This document shows, one piece after another, positions 30,394-38,836 of a stretch of DNA of 64,000 nucleotides. Origin of the DNA: Bolinopsis microptera (taxonomy: Eukaryota > Ctenophora > Tentaculata > Lobata > Bolinopsidae); assembly GCF_026151205.1 (NCBI RefSeq), contig NC_087082.1, positions 18,879,401 to 18,943,400 of the forward strand, given 5' to 3'. Position 1 is the stretch's first letter, and each line of letters opens with the position of its first letter. The notes under the pieces are model-generated. The model was not told the origin of the DNA. It made no database searches and worked only from the letters and a program-made list of their open reading frames with translations. The position numbers and the translations under genes are program-made.

Positions 30394-30840
30394 GGCTAAA
30401 GTAAACATCGAATTAATATAAGAAACAACTTGAAAATAGTTCAATACTAGTTCATAGAGCAAAACTCAGTCTAAATACATAACACAGTTTTAACAATATA
30501 GATGACACTAGGAGACATTTCAAAACAACGGTAGAACTTCAAAATCTAAGGTACAATAGTTTCTCGAACAAAGTGTATTCCGCCGTGGATTCTATTCGGT
30601 TTGTCTGTACAGTTTTGAAATGAGATAAGAGAATGATTAAATGGAGAATGATAATAAATTAAAAACTAACTCTCGTGTTGTTTTGAAATGAGATGATAGA
30701 ATGATTAAATAGAGAATGATAATAAATTAAAAAGTAAACTAACTCTCGTGTTGTTTTGAAATAAGATAAGAGAATGATTAAATAGAGAATGATAATAAAT
30801 TAAAAAGTAAACTTACTCTCGTGTTGTTTTGAAATGAGAC
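30060..30840. repeat. Direct duplication, copy 1 (with 31772-32650)
   Basis: From GCCTTCATTTTTTTATTCAT through OB-like exon 1, ATAGATGACACTAGGAGACA and into the 73-bp repeat array, this matches 31772-32650. The offset is about 1.7 kb. Differences are few; the second array has one more 73-bp unit. Confidence 0.9.
30605..30840 (-). repeat. 73-bp repeat, three units
   Basis: Three units, the first starting GTTTTGAAATGAGATAAGAG. It lies upstream (minus strand) of OB-like locus 3. Confidence 0.88.
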
Positions 30841-31399
30841 TGTGTCCTCGTCTGCATCTGAAATGAACATTTTTCATATTAGATGAACCAATTCCAAAAT
30901 TTAAACCATTTCTAATTATTCTTAAACATTAAACTATAGAGTGAGCTAGCTCGTAGGTATATTTTTATACACTGATCAAGTTTCTATTTGTATAGCATTC
31001 AATTACAATGTTTTGAAATTTTAATAAAAACTAAATATGTACCATTTCTAAGAAGGTCTTCCAAATCTAAAAATGGAGGGGTTTTGTTTTTACCTGGATT
31101 TTTTGTAGTGGTAGGTCGTTTAACTATCTGGAAAATTTTTAAATTGACATACGAGGTAACTTAACAAATTAAAATCACTGTGTAATGCAGCAATGACATG
31201 TGAAGATTTTTGAATTTACACGGTGGTGCATGCTTGTCAAAACATGTAGATTTAAGGTTAGAAATACATCTACATCTTAGATCTTGATTTTGCCTGCGTG
31301 GCCCCTGAACCCTGGTGATTAATCAATATTACCTTAAATATGAGAAATCGAGGGTTCGGTTACGGTTAGATGTACACACAAATTATATGTTCAAAAGTA
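30841..31399. other. Intergenic, nothing recognised
   Basis: AT-rich sequence without a supportable exon on either strand. Confidence 0.4.
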
Positions 31400-31441
31400 T
31401 AAACTGTAGAAATATATTGATTTCTTTAAAAATAGACTCAC

Positions 31442-32126
31442 TCTTTTTCGGTGTTTTGCTGGGGTTGACTGTTGTACTACTGGTGTGATGATGCTTAACC
31501 CAACAACATTTGTGTAAGATTTGCCGTTTACAATCTTTTCAAGAGTCTTCATATTTATCTTACTATTGACCTGTTTGATATTATTTTCTATTACACAAAA
31601 ATAAATTGCAAATTGAAAATTTGTGTCACAAAAATTTCATATGGTGAATTTGTCACTAATAGTAATTTTACGAGCAGATGTCAGATTTTCAATCTCCTAC
31701 TTTACACTATAACTGTTTTGAACTGAAATATTTAAAAAAAAACGTTAAAATTTGATCCTTTTGTACGGCAATGCCTTCATTTTTTTATTCATGAGAAAAC
31801 ATGTTCTTTTCTCTCAGTAGGATACAACATAGATAACATTTTTCTGACTAAGATGAAGATTTGTTTATTTATTGAAGTTTCTTATCTTTATTTACGGATT
31901 AATTATTATTATAAATAAAGTCATTTGTGAATCATGTATTTAAAAAATATAATATCCACTAAGACTTATCACAAATCGGTCTTCTTCATCAGGAAACACA
32001 ACTCAGTGTGCTCGCCTACAACGGCAAACATTTGCATTGGTTTGCCGTTGTTAGTTGACTTATTGCGAAGGAACTTGATTTCCCCTTAACGTACGTATAT
32101 CTCTTTTCTTGGCTTGTCGATTCCAT
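31442..32126 (-). pseudogene. OB-like family, decayed copy (locus 4)
   Basis: Exon 1 (31971-32126) starts at ATG: MESTSQEKRYTYVKG, then a base is missing relative to locus 3 and the frame shifts. The exon 1 donor GTAAAT of locus 3 is GATAAG here, so splicing is also damaged. Exon B (31442-31570), by contrast, is intact: acceptor ATCAAACAG, VNSKINMKTLEKIVNGKSYT, NVVGLSIITPVVQQSTPA, KHRKR, donor GTGAGT. Its flanks (31400-31768) duplicate 19437-19805 including the intron, so exon B came from the locus-2 kind while exon 1 came from the locus-3 kind. This copy is a chimera of two paralogues. Confidence 0.6.
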
Positions 32127-32650
32127 GGCTAAAGTAAAAATCGAATTAATATAAGAAACAACATGAAAATAGTTCAATACTAGTTCATAGAGCAAAACTC
32201 AGTCTAAATACATAACACAGTTTTAACAATATAGATGACACTAGGAGACATTTCAAAACAACGGTAGAACTTCAAATTCTAAGGTACAATAGTTTCTAGA
32301 ACAAAGTGTATTCCGCCGTGGATTCTATTCGGTTTGTCTGTACAGTTTTGAAATGAGATAAGAGAATGATTAAATGGAGAATGATAATAAATTAAAAACT
32401 AACTCTCGTGTTGTTTTGAAATGAGATGAGAGAATGATTAAATAGAGAATGATAATAAATTAAAAAGTAAACTTACTCTCGTGGTGTTTTGAAATGAGAT
32501 AAGAGAATGATTAAATAGAGAATGATAATAAATTAAAAAGTAAACTTACTCTCGTGTTGTTTTGAAATGAGATAAGAGAATGATTAAATAGAGAATGATA
32601 ATAAATTAAAAAGTAAACTAACTCTCGTGTTGTTTTGAAATGAGAGGTTG
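31772..32650. repeat. Direct duplication, copy 2 (with 30060-30840)
   Basis: See 30060-30840. The left edge, at GGCAATGCCTTCATTTTTTT, is also where the 19.4-kb-type duplication stops. Confidence 0.9.
32335..32650 (-). repeat. 73-bp repeat, four units
   Basis: Four units; one has CTCGTGGTG in place of CTCGTGTTG. Confidence 0.88.
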
Positions 32651-33736
32651 TGGTGTTACTGTTCTTGGAGGTACGGGTGGTTAAGGTTTTGGTTTTATTT
32701 TTTGGGAACACTCCCCCTTCTGGATCTCACTGAAGATATAGGAGTTGAGATAAAGCATCAGTTTTGAATTAGCTCTTTAATCTAGATAGAGTATCTACAC
32801 TTTGAAAGTTGTTTAGTATTAGGAAGTGGTTTTGATCATTATGGCTCTATTTTGGTGCCGTTATATTAGTAAAACAAAGTATTTTTAGTAAAACAAAGTA
32901 TTTTATTTATTAGCAGTGCAATCAATTCATATGATATAATTATAAGAATATAATAGTATGTCACACCTATTTAACTGTTACGTTTGAGTAGTCGTGCCTT
33001 GGCTAAATCTAACTAGGACCAGTGGTGTCGATTAACATTTAATAGGTGAGTCTAAGTGACACAAATTGAAAATTTTAAGAAAAGACGGATCAAAACACAG
33101 ATACAAGGACAAGGAGACCCCACTGCAGGACCATACATGCTATTGGCTTGTGCATGGCCCAAAAAGGTTCCAGTTGTCCAGGAAACTGTACGTAGCTGGT
33201 CAACTAGTTTTGAATTCAGACTAGGCTTGATTTGTTCTGGGGTTTCTAGAGGTAAGATTTGATGGTGCCAGGTTTGTTCAGGCGGACATGGAAATTATGC
33301 GATGGATATAAAAATCATATCAATATAAAAATAGATCCAAAAATAGATCCAAAGATTCACACGGCAGTCAGGGAACTTCCAGACAGGATGCTTTTGAAAC
33401 AGGTATAATTAGCGCTTTTGTAATTAATTGTATGCAAGGGATGGGATGCTGATCAACTAAGCTGGTTCAATGCCCCAGCTATTTAGGGGGAGCCACTCAA
33501 TTTCACGCCCAGGTGTTGTCAATTGCTGGGTTTCCAGTAACAGCTTTTTGATACGGCTCTTGATAATTGAGATGGGGGAGGAAAGGTCGGAAAATTTACT
33601 AGAGCTATTTGAGTTAGAAATAATTCTAGTAAATTTTTTGGTGATAGCTACCCCCCTGGCTACGTGCCTGATCAGACCAATCGCAAAAGCTTCTCAGTTT
33701 AAATTGATTTTATATAATATTTTGAATAAAGCATAC
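32651..33736. other. Mostly unrecognised; a few repeats
   Basis: Contains the TCTCACTGAAGATATAGGAG repeat (32715-32830), a small duplication TAGTAAAACAAAGTATTTT at ~32868-32905, and a stretch (33600-33650) shared with 11520-11565. No gene is supported. A 185-codon plus frame beginning at 33470 has no recognisable content and overlaps a better minus exon. Confidence 0.4.
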
Positions 33737-33877
33737 CTGTCGAGTTCTGTTGTCGATGATGACCGTATACCAATGATTACCAGGGTTACCGACCATAGCA
33801 ATTATATCATACGCCATCGGATCTCCGTATTGTATTATGTCCGAAGTTTTGGCAGTAAAGTGCTCACAACACAGCTT
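33737..33877 (-). CDS. Possible Ulp1/adenain-like protease exon
   Basis: Acceptor CCTTCAG (33878-33884) and donor CAG|GTATGC (33737/33736) bound exactly 47 codons with no stop: KLCCEHFTAKTSDIIQYGDP, MAYDIIAMVGNPGN, HWYTVIIDNRTRQ. The GNHWxxxIID core is typical of the catalytic-His strand of Ulp1-like (C48) and adenain-like cysteine proteases; the Asp of the triad would be in IIDN, while the Cys would be in a later exon I have not found. Polintons encode such a protease, and a Polinton polymerase relic lies 4 kb downstream, but a host gene is equally possible. Confidence 0.35.
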
Positions 33878-34222
33878 CTGAAGGCTCTAGAAGGTTCCCG
33901 ATACCGTCAGAGTGTTCAGTACACTGCATTCTATCATATAAGAACCCTAAAAGAAGTCCCAGGGCTCGAGCAAAAAAGCGTGATATTTGCCCGTAACAGC
34001 CTCTACTATAGGGATCTTTACTATTAACTGTTTATACTCGACTTTCGGTTCTGATTGATAGCAACTCCGGTAATAAGTTGAGAACTTTAAATTCAAGGAA
34101 TGTATCATTCTACCTATGAACATTATAAAAGGTTAATAATTATTACAAAGATAATATATGACATTTATATATAAATTTACCTGAACTTCTTAAATTATTG
34201 GTATCAGCATAAGGAGCATTAC

Positions 34223-34629
34223 CTCCAGATTTGGGATGGGTTGTGAGGCCCACTACCGATAAATCTGTACCTCCCCTCCTTCTTCGATCGATGAGGTAGC
34301 TTTCAATAAATACGCGTAAAAAAGCACTCTTGATACTATACCTTTCATTTTCTGAATATAAGTGAATTATAAAGTAAAATGTTCAATGTAAGCGTAACGG
34401 TAATCTTGAAATTGTTGTACAAAATGAAGTATGGAAATTGTGCAAGCAGTCTCTATTTGCTTAAGATTCGTAGATTATTTGTAACCGATATATCTGCACC
34501 TCCCCTCCTTCTTCAATCATTGTTGTTTTAGACAGATAGACCTCGCTGTATTGGGGGCTATTTTTTGTTTTTTTTTTCTCTGTGCTCACTCCTACAAAAA
34601 ACACAACCCCCGAAACGATTCCTTTCATT
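34223..34629 (-). pseudogene. Two NMKG-module exons, decayed (34.2-34.6 kb)
   Basis: Exon a (34492-34629): acceptor ATATTCAG, then MKGIVSGVVFFVGVSTEKKK, TKNSPQYSEVYLSKT, IEEGGEVQIYR. Only AATG follows the AG where others have AACATG, so the phase at this acceptor is shifted. Exon b (34223-34351): acceptor ATATTCAG, KMKGIVSRVLFYAYLLKATS, SIEEGGEVQIYR, a TAG in place of the first Trp codon, then WASQPIPNLE and donor GTAATG. Exon b has lost about 25 residues from the module centre. The pair mirrors the pair at 15.1/14.9 kb. Confidence 0.55.
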
Positions 34630-34639
34630 CTGAATATAA

Positions 34640-35040
34640 GTGAATTATAAAGTAAGACCTTGAAAATGATGTCCATGAAAATATGTCTGTAATAATTAAG
34701 TCCGATAACGTAATTAACAATTAATGCAGAGTATGATTATAATACAATTTATCTCCGAACGTTTAATGTCTATACTTCTAAGGATTAAAATAAAAATAAT
34801 CTATATAATAAGACCTTCTACTCTTTAATTTGGGTACATACTACATGATATAGAATTACAATTAACATCTCAATATTCCTCAGAATCCCCAAGAAATATT
34901 TTCTCACATAAGTTAATAGTCCGAAGTTTACTTTTAACTGTTTTATACTTTAACTTTAAATTACTGAACTTTAAATTCAAGGAACGGTGTATATCATTCT
35001 ACCTATAAACATTATAAAAGGTTAATAGTTATTACAACTG
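34640..35040. repeat. Cassette repeat shared with 15.2-15.7 and 23.2-23.6 kb
   Basis: Includes TAATTAACAATTAATGCAGA, TTTATCTCCGAACG and the upstream half of the tail repeat up to ACATTATAAAAGGTTAATAG. Confidence 0.75.
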
Positions 35041-35278
35041 TTTTTAAATCAGTCAGGACCGCCGGAGAGAGAGTCAGGAGGATATGTTTTTCTTCCTCCT
35101 TGTATCTGACAAGTTACCTCTTCAGACGTCTACTCCTGCTTAGTACAACCAGTAAAATAATTATTAGCTGGGATAAAATTCTGTTTACATTACTTTAAAT
35201 GCCTTGTTAATTATCAACGTGGGATTAACTTTTTAATAGAGTAATTTGAATAATAATTCATAAGCTTATTAATAGGTA

Positions 35279-35645
35279 TCATAAACAGTACACTCTGTCC
35301 TGAACTAGGCTGTATGCTATCCAGGGATGGGAAAAGTACCAATCTTCTTTGAATCTGGCAGTTTTCTTCGCATCCCTCATCTCCTCATTCCAAGGGAACT
35401 CAATCCCCCTGGGCTGCTTTGGTCCAGTATTTCGAGATCCAATGTCATGAGATGTAACTCTGGACTTCTGGACTGACTCAGGTTTGGTAGTAGATGGGGT
35501 TAGGTCTATAAGCGAAATGGTTGTAGGCGGTGTTAGGTATTCAGGTGGGGTTGGGGTGACACTGGCAGGCTCTGGAAGTCGGAAGCTCACGCCTCTCGTT
35601 GGTTGTTCGGTGATGAATACGGTGCGGTGCTCGGGGAGGACGGGC
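35279..35645 (-). CDS. hAT/ZMYM-like N-terminal (TTF-type) fragment
   Basis: An open frame of ~122 codons after a TAG, with no ATG (it passes a GTG). A Pro/Thr/Ser-rich linker (SVTPTPPEYLTPPTTIS) leads to GPKQPRGIEFPWNEEM, then KTARFKEDWYFSHPWIAYSL, VQDRVYCL and stop. The pattern RxFKxDW...PWxxYxxxxDxVxC is typical of TTF-type zinc finger regions at the start of hAT-family transposases and ZMYM-like host proteins; the second half of the finger is absent or in another exon. It is probably a fragment of a hAT-derived gene. A possible donor lies in TACT|GTTTAT, but it is weak. Confidence 0.45.
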
Positions 35646-35677
35646 TATTAAAATAGGGAGGGGGCTGTATATAATAT

Positions 35678-36039
35678 TTATAGTCCTCTATAGGGTAACA
35701 ATTTGTGTCACTTCAGCTTTATCCTGCTGATTGAGCGTGGTTGCACGCTTCTTGGTGGGGGCTGCCGTGTTCGCAGTCTTCTTGGTGGGGGCTGCCGTGT
35801 TCGCAGTCTTCTTGGTGGGGGCTGCCGTGTTCACAGTCTTCTTGGTGGGGGTGCCGTGGTCGCAGTCTTCTTGGTGGGGGCTGCCGTGTTCGCAGTCTTC
35901 TTGGTGGGGGCTGCCGTGTTCGCAGTCTTCTTGGTGGGGGTGCCGTGGTCGCAGGTGCCCCTGCAGGTTTCTCACATTTCCTCTTCTTGTCTGTTATCAT
36001 TATTGACTTGAAGAATTCTTCATTTACCTTGTCACTCAT
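35678..36039 (-). pseudogene. Lys/Thr repeat protein with a 30-bp coding VNTR
   Basis: ATG at 36037-36039: MSDKVNEEFFKSIMITDKKR, KCEKPAGAPATTAP. Seven units of a 30-bp repeat follow (35745-35955; TKKTANTAAP when in frame), then TKKRATTLNQQDKAEVTQIV, TL and stop. Two of the units are 29 bp (one base missing from the GGGGGCTGCC run), so the start frame and the end frame differ. This is probably slippage in the array; unless those are assembly errors the gene is broken. It is homologous to the end of the gene split by Harbinger at 23.9-24.1 kb. The plus-strand frames here are antisense. Confidence 0.6.
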
Positions 36040-36157
36040 CCTTTAATTAAGAAGGATTGTGAACATATAATTAACTTAATAGATACCTTTATTCTGGGTA
36101 GTGAGCCATGAATTTAAAGTTAGTTTGACTTTGACGAACTGCACTTATAGCATTTTC

Positions 36158-36403
36158 CTACATTTCCAGTCTCCTGGTTATGGAGGTGGTGGAGGTGCAG
36201 GAGGCAGGATGGGCGGCAGCAGCAGGAGCCCGGAGGTCGGTGGAGGCAGCAGCGATTGGAGCTGGAGGGGCAACTGGAGGGGCAATTGGAGGGGTGGCCA
36301 TAGCCCCTATAGGGACGGGTGGAGGGGCAGGAGTAGTTGGAGGGGCAGCAGCCGACTGCATGTAAAAATTAATAGGGCGGGACGACGCACCTATTGTGTC
36401 CAA
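36158..36403 (-). other. Ala/Pro-rich low-complexity open frame
   Basis: On the minus strand: MQSAAAPPTTPAPPPVPIGA, MATPPIAPPVAPPAPIAAAS; on the plus strand the same DNA reads Gly/Arg/Ser-rich. It may be a Pro/Ala linker exon similar to the APIAPAVPVSP region of the 19.1-kb gene. I cannot decide the strand from sequence alone. Confidence 0.3.
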
Positions 36404-36565
36404 CTTCAGATAGTGTGTCTCTATCCATATATCTGTCTTGGATGGATCTCTCTTCCTGAAGAGATTTTTGGTTTAATCTCGCAGAATTCTTTGGTAGTAC
36501 ATTATTATCTAATATGAAGACAATCATAAATAAAGCTTATCAACTTTATGATAGTGACGACTTAC

Positions 36566-36678
36566 TGGTGGAACCTCGTGTGGCTTTTCCTGTTGCTTTT
36601 CGTGAAACCATTCCCAGTTTTCCCTCTTGATCCACAAAGAGAGCAGTAATACCGGTCAGGGTTTTTTGGCATTCTTGC
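36566..36678 (-). CDS. C2H2-like zinc-finger first exon
   Basis: Acceptor TATCATAG, then ATG (36670-36672): MPKNPDRYYCSLCGSRGKTG, NGFTKSNRKSHTRFH, donor CCACCA|GTAAGT at 36565. The CxxC...HxxxH arrangement has a longer loop (17 residues) than classical fingers. It may be a single DNA- or protein-binding finger at the N terminus of a gene whose next exon I have not identified. Similar Cys/His exons recur at 51-59 kb, but with a different sequence. Confidence 0.45.
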
Positions 36679-36904
36679 TATGATAAGAGATATGATATTA
36701 TATATATTTTTAATCCTGAAGATATCTTCTGCTCTAAATGTGGTCTAACGGTTTAACTATGTATTCATACTACACAATATCGTTGTAATTTTTTACTTTT
36801 TTGCAGTTGTTTCTCCCATTGAACATTGAGAGAAGTTAATCAACCCTTCGGTTTCAACCCGCTAAAAATATTCAGAAATAATAAGGATAAAGCAGAGTTT
36901 TAAA

Positions 36905-37070
36905 AAGCAGGTCAAGAAACACAATGATTTAAATAAAGATAAAAGAGAAATGAAGACAAAACACAAGTTAGATAAAAATAAAGATTAAGATAAAATAAAA
37001 AAGGAGATAATATGAAAGTTAGAAATAACGAAATAAAAAAGAAAAAGATTTAGATTCAAAGATATAAAAA
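36905..37070. repeat. ~290-bp dispersed repeat, partial copy 2
   Basis: CAATGATTTAAATAAAGATA, AAGAGAAATGAAGACAAAAC, GAAAAAGATTTAGATTCAAA. More diverged than the other copies. Confidence 0.75.
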
Positions 37071-37500
37071 TACAAATTGAATCATATTATAAATATAACT
37101 ATAATATAATAATGATGCGGCTACATTGTACCTCATAGTCACTGCTATTCTTATGTTGTTAACGTCTTCACCATTCTGTCTTGAAGCTTCTAACAAGATC
37201 TGTAGCTTTAAAATCTTATTTGAGCTGCATTCCAACATCCTCGTAAAACCACGTAGATTCTGATCTAACGTTACTGTGTTTAGCTGTGTGCTTGAATCCT
37301 TAGCGGACTACCCTCGTCTACCCTCTCTAACCACTCCACAATGAAGTTTCCAACTCTATACAGGGACTCTGTATAGGGACTGATCGTGATTGTTACTGAG
37401 CTCATATAATAATACTGGTAACCTTTAAACTTGATTAATGTTTACTTCTGACACCATGTAATGATTCTTGTGTAGGTAATAAAACAAGTAGCCGTTTCTG

Positions 37501-37892
37501 TTAATATGTGTGTTCACAGGACTTGAGTTGTTTACAAGAGAAACTCGCTGGGTTTGAAATAGAAACAGAACCTGTAATAAATAGGATTTATTACACCAAT
37601 AATATAAACTCAAATAGTTATATCAAGTTCCAATTATCCATTGTAAATATATAGTAGTATATAGATCATTGTAAATATATAGTTTAAAGGAATACGTACC
37701 GGTTGATACTCTACAATAACATAAATCCTCTTTTGTGGCAACTGCGTATGATATCTCGGCTATGAGAGGGGTTATTTCCACGTAACAGGTGCACCTCTCC
37801 TGTGGGTCGAGGCTGTCTAAGTCAAGAGGTTCCAGATTCCTGTAGAAGTTGAGTGTGCTGCTTGGTTTGCTCTGGATCACTCGTCCTATCAT
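37501..37892 (-). CDS. Two-exon gene, ~88 aa, unknown
   Basis: Exon 1 (37700-37892) starts at ATG: MIGRVIQSKPSSTLNFYRNL, EPLDLDSLDPQERCTCYVEI, TPLIAEISYAVATKEDLCYC, RVSTG, ending at donor CCG|GTACGT. Intron 37572-37699 (128 bp) ends TTATTACAG. Exon 2 (37501-37571) continues in phase: SVSISNPASFSCKQLKSCEH, TY and stop. Both splice sites are near consensus and the frame is kept, so this is one of the cleanest small genes in the window. Six cysteines suggest disulfides or metal binding, but no signal peptide is evident. Family unknown. Confidence 0.5.
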
Positions 37893-38836
37893 TGTGTGTT
37901 CTTACAAGGGCCAGGGGCTAGAAAAAGGGTTTGGGTGTTAATTAGGTTAGTTATTATCGTTTGCAAGTAGATAATAGTGCAATTTGGGCTTGGCATGATT
38001 TGCAGTTGGTATTACTGATCATGCGATGCACATTTTAAGGGAAAGGGATTGTAATGATTACTCGTGTAGGTAATAAAACAAGTAGCCGTTTCTTACAGAC
38101 TAGATCAAATTATAAAGAGGGGTTATCAAACAATTTCTTGTTTCATTGAAAATTTCTTGTTTCATTCAATGAAACTAATAAATCAATGAAACTAATAAAT
38201 CAATGTTTTAGCTCATTTTACAAAGTCAAATATTTAAAACAATTAAAATTGTATAGTGCTCAATTTGTAAATGACTAGTTGATCTTTGCTATTGGAAGTT
38301 TGTCAAGGACTGGCAGCTAGCGGGGCAAGGAATGCACGGGCTTAGGGGCTTTTGTGCACACCAGAACACTAGCTCGGTAGATTTTTGGAAACTAGAAGGA
38401 CTGAAAACTAAAATTGTTTTTGATGGAGGCTGAGGCATGTTTTTGAGAGGGACGGTATAATAGCTTGTGGTAACAACTGGCCTTTACTTTAATAGGATGA
38501 AGTTTTAGTTTTAGGACAGGAAGAAGGCATTAAGAAGATTTGCTGTTTGTTTACAAGGCAGAATATAAGCAATGTTGGTTATAATATGTATCAATATCTA
38601 GATCTTCGTTTATCAATTTTCACTAAATGGGTTTAAAATTTTAATAGGGAAGGAAATTCATCAACTTTATTAAGTACCTATCAAAAATAAATCTTATATC
38701 AATGTAATATATTAAAAATCATAATCCTAAGTCTAATAATAAATCTGTTAAAAACACTTTCTCACTACACTGCGCTCACACACGTTAGTAAGACAAAGGA
38801 AAATGCACACCCAGCTAATTTTCAATTTCAAGATAA
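37893..38836. other. Intergenic; LINE 3' region at its right edge
   Basis: 38060-38100 repeats the AGGTAATAAAACAAGTAGCC sequence found at 37473-37500. TTTCTTGTTTCATT and ACTAATAAATCAATGAA are locally duplicated near 38130-38205. The last ~200 bp (to about 38620) probably include the LINE 3' UTR, with an AATAAA on the minus strand near 38670. No gene. Confidence 0.45.

Noticed and set aside
33470-34027. 185-codon plus-strand ORF
   Set aside because: No recognisable domain, partly made of dispersed repeats, and overlaps a better supported minus exon with exact splice borders (33737-33877).
7640-36000. Helitron origin for the OB-like exons
   Set aside because: Some animal Helitrons carry RPA-like proteins, but I found no Rep/helicase motifs and no TC...CTRR ends with a hairpin, so the claim has no support.
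24073-36000. A single complete Polinton spanning the polymerase and protease-like exons
   Set aside because: No long terminal inverted repeats, integrase, packaging ATPase or capsid genes could be seen; only two scattered fragments support it.
35703-36046. Plus-strand ORFs rich in LVGAAVFAVF or WWGLPCSQSS
   Set aside because: Antisense of the Lys/Thr coding repeat; repetition in 30-bp units explains the open frames.
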